Program-made: the position numbers and the translations under genes | Notes under the pieces: generated by a model | What the model was told of the DNA's origin: nothing | The model's database searches: none | The model's input: only the letters and a program-made list of their open reading frames with translations | Assembly (NCBI GenBank): GCA_913060495.1 | Contig: CAJXRP010000006.1 | Location: 1 to 64,000, forward strand | Reading direction: 5' to 3' | DNA length: 64,000 nt | Origin: an uncultured Gammaproteobacteria bacterium | GTDB taxonomy: Bacteria; Pseudomonadota; Gammaproteobacteria; Pseudomonadales; Pseudohongiellaceae | Shown: piece by piece, positions 46,416 through 55,577 of the stretch | Layout: each line of letters begins with the position of its first letter | Numbering within the stretch: the first letter of the stretch is position 1

Positions 46416-47846
46416 TTAAAGCTCTTTAACAGCCTGGATCAGTTCGCTGGCAGCCTTCTGTCCATCTCCAAATAACATCTTTGTGTTGTCTGTAAAGAAC
46501 AGTGGATTTTCTACACCCGAGAATCCAGTTCCACGCCCGCGCTTGATAACAATGACGTTCTCGGAATCGACGGCGTCAAGAATAGGCATGCCAAATAATG
46601 GGCTGCTACTGTCGCTCTTTGCAGAAGGGTTCACAACATCGTTGGCACCAATGACTAATGCTACGGTTGTGTTTTTAAAGTCGGCGTTGATGTCTTCCAT
46701 GTCATAAATCATGTCATAGGGGACGCCAGCTTCGGCAAGCAATACATTCATATGTCCTGGCATGCGACCGGCGACAGGGTGGATCGCGAACTTTACGGTA
46801 ACGCCTTTTTCAGTCAGAATTTGCGTGAGTTCCCAGATCTTGTGTTGGGCTTGGGCAACGGCCATTCCGTATCCAGGAATGATTACAACCTGGCTCGCGA
46901 AAGACATAAGAATGCCGGCATCCTGCGCCTGAATCTCTTTCATGACGCCTTCACTGCCGTCACCACTTGCTGCTGCGGCATCAGTTCCGACGCCAGCAAA
47001 GAATACATTCGCGACAGAACGATTCATCGCCTTCGCCATTAACTGTGTCAGTAGGGAGCCGGCCGAGCCAACAACGATGCCAGCGATGATCATCGCCGCA
47101 TTACCGAGAACGTAGCCTTCGAAACCTACCGCAAGTCCAGTTAAGGCATTAAACAGTGAGATGATCACAGGCATGTCCGCGCCGCCAACAGGAACGGTAA
47201 TAAAGACGCCCAGCACCAAGGCAAGCAGATAGAACACGATGATAGTGTCAATGCTGCTGGTGAAGTATATGGCTACAGCAAAGCCTACGGTCACGATCGC
47301 GAGCAGGGCATTGATGATATGTTGCGCCGGTAGCAATTTGCTGCGATTCAATCGACCGTCCAACTTGGCCCAGGCGATGATGCTTCCACTAAATGAGATT
47401 GTGCCTATGATGGCGCCTAGGATGCCGAGGATTGCCACATCGGCACCGAGCATGTCGGCTATCGTTGAGCTTCCAGTCACATCGTGTGCGGCCTCGTTGC
47501 TCGCCTTGATCAATTCTACGGCGGCGATAGCGGCAGCTGCTCCACCTCCCATGCCGTTATACATGGCTATCATCTGTGGCATGTCGGTCATGGCGACCTT
47601 CTTGCCGCTATACCAGGCATATCCACCGCCCAGAGCTATCGCAATGATGATCAACATGATGTTGATGCTGACCTGATCACTCTCGAGTATTTGTGGCGAC
47701 AAGAAGGTGGCCAGTGTTGCGAGTACCATGCCTGCGCCTGCCCAGAGTATTCCGCGTCTTGCGGTAACCGGCGAGCTCATTTGCTTGAGACCTAAGATGA
47801 ATAGAGCGGCTGCTATCAGATAGGCTGCTTGGATTAGAGTTTCCAT
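46416..47846 (-). CDS. pntB: NAD(P) transhydrogenase subunit beta
   Basis: This 476-residue subunit makes up the proton channel and NADP(H)-binding domain of the transhydrogenase. The first 260 residues are membrane-spanning; the C-terminal domain begins near residue 290 with the GYGMAVAQAQHKIWELT motif, and GANDVVNPSAK follows. The full enzyme passes hydride from NADH to NADP+ as protons enter the cell. It lies downstream of pntA2 with no gap. Confidence 0.95.
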   Translation of the reverse strand: METLIQAAYLIAAALFILGLKQMSSPVTARRGILWAGAGMVLATLATFLSPQILESDQVSINIMLIIIAIALGGGYAWYSGKKVAMTDMPQMIAMYNGMGGGAAAAIAAVELIKASNEAAHDVTGSSTIADMLGADVAILGILGAIIGTISFSGSIIAWAKLDGRLNRSKLLPAQHIINALLAIVTVGFAVAIYFTSSIDTIIVFYLLALVLGVFITVPVGGADMPVIISLFNALTGLAVGFEGYVLGNAAMIIAGIVVGSAGSLLTQLMAKAMNRSVANVFFAGVGTDAAAASGDGSEGVMKEIQAQDAGILMSFASQVVIIPGYGMAVAQAQHKIWELTQILTEKGVTVKFAIHPVAGRMPGHMNVLLAEAGVPYDMIYDMEDINADFKNTTVALVIGANDVVNPSAKSDSSSPLFGMPILDAVDSENVIVIKRGRGTGFSGVENPLFFTDNTKMLFGDGQKAASELIQAVKEL

Positions 47847-48152
47847 CTAAGAGCCCTCGCCTTCTGTTTTCTTCTCGCTAGGCCTAAACATCTCCAGCAT
47901 GCGTTCGGTGACCACATAGCCGCCTACTGCATTGCCCGCGCCTAGCAGTACGGCGATGAAGCCGATGACTTGTTCCGCAGTTGTTTCGGCGATACCTAGC
48001 GCGACCATCGCGCCAACCAAAACGATGCCGTGAACAAAGTTTGATCCTGACATTAAGGGTGTATGGAGAATAACCGGCACCTTGCTGATTATTTCGTAGC
48101 CCGTAAATCCGGCTAGCATGAATATATAAATTGCCGCGAGACCTTCAATCAT
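47847..48152 (-). CDS. pntA2: NAD(P) transhydrogenase subunit alpha, part 2
   Basis: This 101-residue membrane piece of the alpha subunit (PntAB type 4TM) has helices at about 4-20, 37-55 and 60-80 (GFIAVLLGAGNAVGGYVV). In E. coli it is fused to the NAD-binding part; here it is separate, as in many alpha- and some gammaproteobacteria. Its ATG overlaps the stop codon of pntA1 by four bases. It ends in a charged, non-conserved tail. Confidence 0.93.
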   Translation of the reverse strand: MIEGLAAIYIFMLAGFTGYEIISKVPVILHTPLMSGSNFVHGIVLVGAMVALGIAETTAEQVIGFIAVLLGAGNAVGGYVVTERMLEMFRPSEKKTEGEGS

Positions 48153-49282
48153 GAGGATGCTCCTTCTAGCTGTTCTTTGATGCCGGCATGATGAATCTCG
48201 CCGTCATGGGTGATTAGGCTTTCGCTAAGAATCTCATCCTCGAGATCGATATTAATGGCGCCATCCTCTATCAATAGTTCCAAAAAGTTCAGAAGATTCT
48301 TGGCATACAGTTCGCTGGCATGATTGCCAACCATGCTAGGTACATTAATTGGACCATAGATCTTTACACCGTTGTGCAGAACAGTCTCGTCAATTTTAGT
48401 AAGTTCGCAGTTGCCACCACCTTCGGCTGCTAGGTCGACAATGACAGAGCCGCCACGCATTCCCTCTACCATTGCGGTGCTGATGATTCGCGGAGAAGGG
48501 CGTCCAGGGATCGCCGCCGTGCTTACGACGACATCCGCTGCGGCTACATGCTTGGCAAGAATAGCTTGTTGTTGCTGGCGTTCCTCGTCAGTCAGTTCTC
48601 TTGCATAACCGCCGCTGCCTTCCGCCTTAATCTCAATGTCGACAAATTTTGCGCCTAGGGATTCGACCTGTTCTTTAACTGCGGCGCGAACGTCATAACC
48701 TTCTACGATTGCACCGAGGCGGCGCGCCGTGGCGATTGCTTGCAGCCCCGCGACACCAGCACCGATAACCAGCACCTTCGATGGTCTGATGGTGCCTGCG
48801 GCAGTTGTCAGCATGGGGAAGAACTTGCCCAGTAGGTTGCTGGCTAGAAGCACGGCCTTATAACCAGCAATGGAGGCTTGTGATGAAAGAGCATCCATAG
48901 CCTGCGCTCTGGATATTCGAGGAACCAATTCCATCGAAAATGCGCTGATGTTTTTTGCTTTGAGTTTATTGAAACGTTCTAGGTCGGAGTGTGGATTGAG
49001 GTATCCGATCAGAATTGAACCTTCTCTGAGCTGTTCGATCTGCTCGTCTGTAACAGGGTTCACCGTGAGGCAGATATCGGCCTTAGCTAGAATTTCAGCT
49101 GACGAGGCAACTATTTCTGCATTTTCGTAGTAGCTGTCGCTATAGCCAGCAAGCTCTCCTGCGCCGGTTTCCAAAGACACCTGGATTTCCTGCTTCGCCA
49201 GTCGATTTACGATATCTGGCACTAATGCGACCCGCTGTTCGCCTTCGCGAACTTCTTTAGGGACACCGATTTTGATCGCCAT
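48149..49282 (-). CDS. pntA1: NAD(P) transhydrogenase subunit alpha, part 1
   Basis: This 377-residue NAD(H)-binding component is related to alanine dehydrogenase. It begins MAIKIGVPKEVREGEQRVALVPD; the nucleotide fold contains VLVIGAGVAGLQAIATARRLGA. The mobile loop is present before residue 240. It is the first gene of a compact pntA1-pntA2-pntB(-RDD) operon with overlapping ATGA at the junction. It replenishes NADPH for biosynthesis. Confidence 0.95.
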   Translation of the reverse strand: MAIKIGVPKEVREGEQRVALVPDIVNRLAKQEIQVSLETGAGELAGYSDSYYENAEIVASSAEILAKADICLTVNPVTDEQIEQLREGSILIGYLNPHSDLERFNKLKAKNISAFSMELVPRISRAQAMDALSSQASIAGYKAVLLASNLLGKFFPMLTTAAGTIRPSKVLVIGAGVAGLQAIATARRLGAIVEGYDVRAAVKEQVESLGAKFVDIEIKAEGSGGYARELTDEERQQQQAILAKHVAAADVVVSTAAIPGRPSPRIISTAMVEGMRGGSVIVDLAAEGGGNCELTKIDETVLHNGVKIYGPINVPSMVGNHASELYAKNLLNFLELLIEDGAINIDLEDEILSESLITHDGEIHHAGIKEQLEGASS

Positions 49283-49481
49283 ACTGAACCTCAGATGCTC
49301 AATTTCTCATGAAGGGCGCAGTATATAACGATCCCCATCAAGTGCAAGTTAGCGTAATTAATGACTTTTCGGCTTATCTCAGGCAGTAGATTTTGCTAGA
49401 ATCCAAGCCCCGCCAGACTCTATGGCTCCTACGCTAGGCTTCCTAGGACACCTAGTTTTAAAATCGCATCAGGACTTCAGC

Positions 49482-51023
49482 ATGACAGCCCAAGCGCAAA
49501 CCCGTCATATCAGTTTGTTAGACACAACTCTGAGAGACGGTGAACAAACCCAGGGTGTTTCCTTTTCTGTTAATGAGAAGGTGAATATTGCCCGTGCACT
49601 TCTGCAATCCTTAAAGGTGGATCGCATCGAAGTTGCTTCCGCCTGTGTATCAGATGGTGAAAAGGTCGCTGTGTCCCAGATTACCGAGTGGGCCGATTCG
49701 GTCGGCATGGTCGAGCGTGTTGAGGTGTTAGGGTTCGTCGATCATAAGCGCAGCGTGGATTGGATCGTGAGTGCGGGCGGCAAGGTTATAAATCTACTTG
49801 CCAAGGGCAGTGAGAAGCACTGTCGCGAACAACTAGGTAAGACACTTGAAGAGCACGTTGCGGATGTAAAGAAAACTGCAAGCTACGCACAGGAGCAGGG
49901 TCTGAGCGTCAATATGTATTTGGAAGACTGGTCCAATGGCTATGTGAATAGCAGGGACTACGTGATGGGGCTAGTAAATGGCACTAAAGACTGCGGGATA
50001 AGACATTATCTATTACCAGACACTTTAGGCTTGATGTCGCCCGATGAGGTAACTGCCTCACTTAAGGACATGCTGGAAAGTTTTCCAGAATTGACCTTCG
50101 ATTTTCACCCCCACAATGATTATGGCCTAGCTACTGCAAATGTTATGGCGGCAGTAAATGCCGGTATCAATACTATTCATTGCACAATAAATTGTTTGGG
50201 TGAGCGCGCCGGTAACGCCTCGCTAGCTGAAGTTGCCGTAGCCTTGAAAGATAAGATGGGCATGCAGTTATCTATAGATGAAACTCGGATTGGTCTGCTT
50301 AGTCGCATGGTCGAAAATTTCTCTGGAAAATGGATTGCGGCAAATACACCCATCGTTGGAGCTGATGTGTTTACTCAGACTGCAGGCATTCACGCCGACG
50401 GTGATTTGAAAGGTGACCTCTATGTAACGGAACTTAGCCCAGAACGATTCGCGCGTAAGCGTGTCTATGCGCTGGGTAAGATGAGCGGAAAGGCATCACT
50501 GATCAATAACTTGGACGAACTGGGAATAAGCCTTTCTAAGGATGATCAGGCGAAGGTGCTGAAGAGAATCGTTAAACTAGGGGATTCGAAGCACATTATT
50601 ACGTCCGAAGATCTGCCTTTCATCATCGCCGATGTCATGCAGAGTCGTGACTTCCATAACATTACCTTGCTGAATTGCTATATAAACAGTGGCTTAGATG
50701 TTGAGAGCACGGCGAGTATTCGTGTCGAGTTAGAGGGCAAAGAATTGCAAGGCTCGGGTTCTGGCAACGGTGGCTTCGCCGCCTTCTTCGATGCGATTGA
50801 AAAGCTATTGAAGGTAGGAGGTTTTGAAATGCCTGCATTACTGGACTATGAGGTGCACATCCCTCGTGGTGGAAATATCGATGCGCTAACGGAATGTATC
50901 ATTACCTGGGAATGGCAGGAGCAGGAATTCAAGACTCGTGGAGTCGACTCGAATCAGGTGCTTTCCGGCGTTAAGGCTGCAATGCGCATGATTAATTTGC
51001 GCATGCAGGCCGATAAGCACTAG
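49482..51023 (+). CDS. cimA: Citramalate synthase, Leptospira CimA-like
   Basis: This acyltransferase of about 513 residues belongs to the isopropylmalate/homocitrate/citramalate synthase family. TLRDGEQTQGVSFSVNEKVNIARALLQ, VINLLAKGSEKHCREQLGKT and FHPHNDYGLATANVMAAV follow the Leptospira interrogans citramalate synthase closely as I recall it. A C-terminal LeuA-type regulatory domain is present. It would join pyruvate and acetyl-CoA to start threonine-independent isoleucine synthesis. I start at the ATG at 49482, with AGGA seven bases upstream. A second LeuA at 58902 fits the isopropylmalate role, leaving this one for citramalate. Specificity is inferred. Confidence 0.75.
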   Translation: MTAQAQTRHISLLDTTLRDGEQTQGVSFSVNEKVNIARALLQSLKVDRIEVASACVSDGEKVAVSQITEWADSVGMVERVEVLGFVDHKRSVDWIVSAGGKVINLLAKGSEKHCREQLGKTLEEHVADVKKTASYAQEQGLSVNMYLEDWSNGYVNSRDYVMGLVNGTKDCGIRHYLLPDTLGLMSPDEVTASLKDMLESFPELTFDFHPHNDYGLATANVMAAVNAGINTIHCTINCLGERAGNASLAEVAVALKDKMGMQLSIDETRIGLLSRMVENFSGKWIAANTPIVGADVFTQTAGIHADGDLKGDLYVTELSPERFARKRVYALGKMSGKASLINNLDELGISLSKDDQAKVLKRIVKLGDSKHIITSEDLPFIIADVMQSRDFHNITLLNCYINSGLDVESTASIRVELEGKELQGSGSGNGGFAAFFDAIEKLLKVGGFEMPALLDYEVHIPRGGNIDALTECIITWEWQEQEFKTRGVDSNQVLSGVKAAMRMINLRMQADKH

Positions 51024-51050
51024 TTATCCGTGTTCCTGTTCCTGGTTTTT

Positions 51051-52160
51051 CTATGCAGGAATAGGGGTCTTGTCCAACTCACTAACGACTAAGTCCCCAA
51101 ACGCTTGAGTACTTATCATCTTTACACCGTCGCCCGGCTTGGAAAGGTCGGGAGTAGAGTTTCCTTGAGCAAAAACACTCTGCATCGCATGCCAGACATT
51201 TCTTGCCTCAGCCTCTAGGCCAAAACTCATTTCTAGCATCATCGCGACAGATCCGATCATAGAATAGGGGTTTGCGATGTTCTGGCCAGCAATATCAGGT
51301 GCAGACCCGTGAGATGGCTCGTAGTAGGCTTTGTCAGGTCCGAGACATGCGGAAGGCATGAGCCCCAGCGACCCAAGAATGCCGCCCGCCTGATCACTCA
51401 ATATATCGCCGAACATGTTCTCCATGACCATCACGTCGAACTGACCTGGGTTTAGGCACATGTAGGTCGCCGCAGCGTCTACCAATATATGTTTCACTTC
51501 AACTTCCGGAAAGTCCTGGCCAACTTCTTCGAGAACTTCGTTCCATAGAACGCTAGATTTCAAAACATTTGATTTGTGGATGTTGTGGAGTACCTTCTTG
51601 CGCTTCATGGAGGTCTCGAAGGCCACTTTGGAGATGGCCGCGATCTGGTCTTCATCGTATTCGAGCATTTCGTTGACGTAACGCTTTCCTTGCTCGTTGA
51701 TTCCAGCTTCTTTTTTGCCGAAATACAAGCCGCCGACCAGTTCACGAATAATGATGAAATCAATTCCGTCACCAATGATTTCTGGTTTAAGAGGGGAGAA
51801 GTGCGAGAGATCCTTTGGAAGATAGACGGGTCTAATATTGGCGAAGGTGTTATATCGTCGTCTCAGAGGAAGCAGTGCGCCGCGCTCAGGTTGCATGTCG
51901 ACAGGAATCTTCTTTGATTCCTCATGATTCAGTCCTATCGGTCCTTTCAAGATCGCATCTGCAGAGTCGCACAACTGCTTCGTGGCTTCAGGAAACGAAT
52001 GGCCATGATCGAAGTAGGCGTTTGCACCAAACGCACCATGTTGTAAATCGAGTTCGAGCTTATTGCGCGAAGCAACGAGGTTTAAAATCTTTACCGCCTC
52101 GGCTGTGATTTCAGGGCCAATTCCATCTCCATCTAGCAGTGCGATCTTATATGCGGTCAT
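51051..52160 (-). CDS. Isopropylmalate dehydrogenase-family protein (LeuB-like)
   Basis: This 369-residue decarboxylating dehydrogenase of the isocitrate/isopropylmalate family has ERGALLPLRRRYNTFANIRPV with substrate arginines, IIRELVGGLYFG with the catalytic tyrosine, HKSNVLK with the lysine, and VDAAATYM and ENMFGDILSD with metal-binding aspartates. The usual LeuB sequence GAVGGPKWD is replaced by KGPIGLNHEES. It faces cimA convergently. It may serve as leuB, act on 3-methylmalate in the citramalate route, or do both. leuC and leuD are not in the window. Confidence 0.82.
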   Translation of the reverse strand: MTAYKIALLDGDGIGPEITAEAVKILNLVASRNKLELDLQHGAFGANAYFDHGHSFPEATKQLCDSADAILKGPIGLNHEESKKIPVDMQPERGALLPLRRRYNTFANIRPVYLPKDLSHFSPLKPEIIGDGIDFIIIRELVGGLYFGKKEAGINEQGKRYVNEMLEYDEDQIAAISKVAFETSMKRKKVLHNIHKSNVLKSSVLWNEVLEEVGQDFPEVEVKHILVDAAATYMCLNPGQFDVMVMENMFGDILSDQAGGILGSLGLMPSACLGPDKAYYEPSHGSAPDIAGQNIANPYSMIGSVAMMLEMSFGLEAEARNVWHAMQSVFAQGNSTPDLSKPGDGVKMISTQAFGDLVVSELDKTPIPA

Positions 52161-52378
52161 GTTCTGTCCTTGCCGAAAGTATTTGGGCCAAAGCCCGAAA
52201 TTATGGGAGTTAACTAAAGGCGACAGGCAGAAGGTGACTGTCGGCTTCTTTAAAGAGGCGCGTAATTTACCATGCCGTCTATTTATGGAACAAGTGTAAG
52301 ACTAAGTGTGAGGGCTTTCGCTGGGAAGAGTTGGCCGTTCAGAGGGTGAGCGGCCTGAAAATAAAGGGTTAGTCGCCG

Positions 52379-52540
52379 CTAATTTAGTGCGGCGACGACG
52401 ACAGATACCTGGCGAATAAAGATCAAAGTTAGAATGATAACAACCGCGTAGACTGCGCCGTCACCTAGTTCCAGGCCAAAAAACGTCTTGGGCTTCTTAT
52501 CCCCAGTCTCGGTTTCATTGTGCTCTTCATCGAAACTCAT
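52379..52540 (-). CDS. 53-residue single-helix membrane protein
   Basis: This short frame has an acidic N-terminus (MSFDEEHNETETGDKKPK) and one transmembrane helix (residues about 27-45, DGAVYAVVIILTLIFIRQ) followed by a hydrophobic end. A good AGGGGA lies seven bases before the ATG. It sits alone between the leuB-like gene and tRNA-Leu. No family recognised. Coding is supported by the ribosome site and the clear membrane-protein composition. Confidence 0.6.
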   Translation of the reverse strand: MSFDEEHNETETGDKKPKTFFGLELGDGAVYAVVIILTLIFIRQVSVVVAALN

Positions 52541-52683
52541 TGTGTTCCCCTTATCCATGTTCTCGCTACTTTGCGACAGATCTGTTTAGCCTAAAAGCCA
52601 AGCAGGTATTCGAGCTACTACGGCTTGTATCGGCTAACTGAGCCCGTACTTCACATCAGTAGCCTAAGTTGACGCAATACGAT

Positions 52684-52770
52684 TGGTACCAGTGGGCGGA
52701 CTTGAACCGCCACTCCCGTGAAGGAACCGGATTTTGAATCCGGCGTGTCTACCAATTTCACCACACTGGC
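52684..52770 (-). tRNA. tRNA-Leu (CAA)
   Basis: This is an 87-base gene with encoded 3' CCA. The acceptor stem is GCCAGTG / CACTGGT, the D arm is GTGAAATTGGTAGACAC, and the anticodon arm CCGGA-TTCAAAA-TCCGG gives anticodon CAA. A long variable arm follows, and the T arm is GGCGGTTCAAGTCCGCC. All are typical of type II tRNA-Leu. Confidence 0.97.
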
Positions 52771-53017
52771 AATAATCGAAACCTGATCTACATAGGGCAA
52801 TAAGCGTAGCGCTTCTGAATTCCTTGTCAGATAAGCCTACTAGCCAAATCAGCCGCGCATTATACCAATTGCGCCTGAACCTGCAATTGCTCTCTTGCCT
52901 AGTGAAGTTTCTGTCAATTGCTGAAAAATTGCACTGATGGGCTAGCTCTTTCCCTCGCTCGGATTATTCTATACGCTTGCCATCCTTTAAAAATGATCGA
53001 TAAGGTCGCTTAAAGCA

Positions 53018-54067
53018 ATGCAAATCAGTGATTTTAAGTACGATTTACCCGATGAGCTCATAGCCAACTACCCCGCCGAAAAGCGCAGTTCGAGTCGGCT
53101 ATTGTGCTTGGATGCAACTACCGGAAAACTCCTACATCGACGCTTCGACCAATTGTTGGATTTTTTACAGCCCGAGGACCTGCTGGTTTTTAATAATACC
53201 CGGGTAATTCCTGCTCGTCTGTTCGCTCAGAAGGAATCGGGTGGCAAAGTAGAAATACTTATTGAACGGGTGCTAGACGGGAATAAGGTCATGGCGCAGT
53301 TGCGCGCCAGTAAGTCTCCGAAGCCGGGCACTCGGTTGGTTTTTAAGGCAGACAATGGTGCGATTCCAGCGGCAGTGGTCGAGGGGAGAGAGAATGAGTT
53401 CTTTCTTTTGAATTTCGATGAAGATGTCGATCTTCCTGCGCTTCTTGTCCGGGAAGGACATATGCCATTGCCACCTTATATTAAGCGCACTGATGAGACG
53501 GTAGACGCTGAGCGCTATCAGACAATCTATGCCGAGAAGGCTGGAGCTGTAGCTGCCCCTACAGCGGGGCTGCATTTTGACGAGGATTTATTTGCAGCGC
53601 TGCGGACCAAGGGCGTGGAGACTGCCTATCTAACTCTGCATGTAGGCGCAGGAACCTTTCAGCCTATACGGGTCGATAATGTGCTTGAGCATAAGATGCA
53701 CAAAGAGCTAGTGGACGTCGATGAGAAGGTCTGTCGACAGGTCGCCGCCTGTAAGGAGCGAGGAGGTCGTGTCATTGCTGTTGGCACCACGACGGTGCGC
53801 AGTCTTGAGAGTGCAGCTAAAAATTCACAATTGGCGCCGTTTCATGGTGAAACAGACATCTTTATCTACCCAGGCTATGACTTTCAGGTGGTGGATGCCA
53901 TGGTTACCAATTTCCATCTATCGGAATCCACGTTATTGATGTTGGTTAGCGCATTCTCTGAGAAAGATATGTTGCTCAGCGCCTATAAAGAGGCGGTAGA
54001 GCAGAAATACCGCTTCTATAGTTACGGTGATGCGATGTTTATCCATCATTCTGGTGGTCGCGCCTAG
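53018..54067 (+). CDS. queA: S-adenosylmethionine:tRNA ribosyltransferase-isomerase
   Basis: This 349-residue enzyme makes the epoxyqueuosine precursor in tRNA wobble position 34. [61 protein letters not shown] and [18 protein letters not shown] are all QueA blocks. Standard length. tgt and yajC often follow; here an intergenic palindrome and mdh follow instead. Single gene on its strand. Confidence 0.97.
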   Translation: MQISDFKYDLPDELIANYPAEKRSSSRLLCLDATTGKLLHRRFDQLLDFLQPEDLLVFNNTRVIPARLFAQKESGGKVEILIERVLDGNKVMAQLRASKSPKPGTRLVFKADNGAIPAAVVEGRENEFFLLNFDEDVDLPALLVREGHMPLPPYIKRTDETVDAERYQTIYAEKAGAVAAPTAGLHFDEDLFAALRTKGVETAYLTLHVGAGTFQPIRVDNVLEHKMHKELVDVDEKVCRQVAACKERGGRVIAVGTTTVRSLESAAKNSQLAPFHGETDIFIYPGYDFQVVDAMVTNFHLSESTLLMLVSAFSEKDMLLSAYKEAVEQKYRFYSYGDAMFIHHSGGRA

Positions 54068-54158
54068 GAGCTGATTAAACGAGCCAGCTAGTAGTTGAGT
54101 GCTAGTGGGTAACGGCTTAGTTTGAGTGTCGACCCTCCGGCTCTCGATGTTCAGTGAT

Positions 54159-54269
54159 GGGCAGTGGATCGGCGGCGGCGCTTGCCACACGCTGTAAATA
54201 CATCCCTGTACGCTCGAGCTCGGCGTCCTGCCTCGCGCGGTGGCATGCGCCGCCGCCGATCCACTGCCC
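54159..54269. repeat. Palindromic intergenic element (REP/MITE-like)
   Basis: The arms are perfect 23-base inverted repeats (54159-54181 and 54247-54269, GGGCAGTGGATCGGCGGCGG type). After one mismatch, five more pairs follow inside. The GC-rich interior contains TACATCCCTGTACGCTCG, recalling gammaproteobacterial REP-type elements. It lies after queA and before the mdh promoter region. No transposase. It could also fold as a long RNA hairpin. Confidence 0.7.
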
Positions 54270-54429
54270 TCCAGAGTTTGTACAAGATTGAAATTGAGCA
54301 GCCCTAGACCAGCTGGCCCTTTCTCATTTTCGGGCATATTCTGCTATACTTCGCGGCCCTAAGAATTTGAAATGTAGCATTTATTAGTATTTAACTACCC
54401 ACCGTTAACTAGAAGGATTGAATCGAAAA

Positions 54430-55407
54430 ATGAAAGCACCCGTGCGAGTCGCTGTAACCGGAGCAGCAGGACAAATTAGTTATTCCCTCTTATTTCGAAT
54501 TGCCGCTGGCGAAATGCTAGGCAATGACCAACCCGTGATATTGCAGCTATTGGAAATTACTCCTGCTTTAGAGGCATTGGCTGGCACCGTTATGGAGATA
54601 GAGGATTGCGCATTCCCATTGGTTGCTGGAATCGTTCAATCTGATGATCCGAATGTTGCCTTCAAAGATGCGGACTACTGTTTGCTTGTTGGTGCTCGGC
54701 CTCGTGGTCCGGGTATGGAGCGGAAAGATCTGTTAGAAGCAAACGCTGCTATCTTTTCTGTTCAGGGCAAGGCCATCAATGACAATGCTAGCCCTGCCGT
54801 GAAGGTGTTGGTGGTGGGTAATCCCGCTAATACTAACGCTCTTATCGCTTACCGTAATGCTCCCGACCTGCAGCCCGGTCAATTCACCGCTATGATGCGT
54901 TTGGATCATAACCGTGCAATCGCGCAGCTAGCGAATAAGGCAGGCAAACACAATACAGATGTCGACGGCATGATTATCTGGGGAAATCATTCGGCAACTC
55001 AGTATCCTGATATCAATCATGCAACTGTTGCCGGTAGCAAGGCGATGGATCTTGTCGATGCAGCCTGGACCCTAGAGGAATTCATACCTACTGTTCAGCA
55101 ACGTGGCGCAGCCATCATTAAGGCGCGTGGCCTTTCAAGTGCTGCATCAGCTGCCAACGCGGCAATTGAGCATATACGTGATTGGGCGTTAGGTACTTCC
55201 GGCAAGATTGTCAGCATGGGCATTCACAGTGACGGCAGCTACGGCGTTGAAAAAGGTTTGATCTACTCCTTTCCTGTGGTTTGTGAAGGCGGTAATTACG
55301 AAATCGTTCAAGGGCTAGAAATTAGTGAAGTCAGCCAGACTCTGATGGACAAGTCAGAGACAGAGCTAAAGGAAGAGCGCGACGGCGTAGCGAGCTTGCT
55401 ACCTTAA
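54430..55407 (+). CDS. mdh: Malate dehydrogenase
   Basis: This NAD-dependent malate dehydrogenase of about 325 residues is of the cytosolic/chloroplast-like type found in many proteobacteria. [21 protein letters not shown] is the nucleotide loop, [18 protein letters not shown] carries the mobile-loop arginines, MMRLDHNRA the second, and [11 protein letters not shown] the catalytic histidine. I take the ATG at 54430; a TTG four codons earlier directly abuts AAGGA and is less likely. A hairpin follows downstream. It operates in the citric acid cycle. Confidence 0.95.
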   Translation: MKAPVRVAVTGAAGQISYSLLFRIAAGEMLGNDQPVILQLLEITPALEALAGTVMEIEDCAFPLVAGIVQSDDPNVAFKDADYCLLVGARPRGPGMERKDLLEANAAIFSVQGKAINDNASPAVKVLVVGNPANTNALIAYRNAPDLQPGQFTAMMRLDHNRAIAQLANKAGKHNTDVDGMIIWGNHSATQYPDINHATVAGSKAMDLVDAAWTLEEFIPTVQQRGAAIIKARGLSSAASAANAAIEHIRDWALGTSGKIVSMGIHSDGSYGVEKGLIYSFPVVCEGGNYEIVQGLEISEVSQTLMDKSETELKEERDGVASLLP

Positions 55408-55469
55408 GCGAGTCTCACCTCCGGACGATTTCGGCTCTCGCTGCAATCCTAGTCCGGGCTTCTGCTTCG

Positions 55470-55512
55470 GCGAAAACAACGTAGGCCTCCATCAGGCGAG
55501 CGTTGTTTTCGC
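55470..55512 (+). terminator. Hairpin downstream of mdh, possible terminator
   Basis: A 12-base perfect stem (GCGAAAACAACG / CGTTGTTTTCGC) encloses a 19-base interior. The interior holds a small GCCT/AGGC stem. The U-rich tail is weak (ACTCTTTGTTT), so it may be a terminator or simply a stable 3' end. Confidence 0.6.
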
Positions 55513-55577
55513 ACTCTTTGTTTAGTGCTTTTGTTCAGTGCTAGAGCCGGTATTCCTCTTTATTTTGGGTGTCTGTA

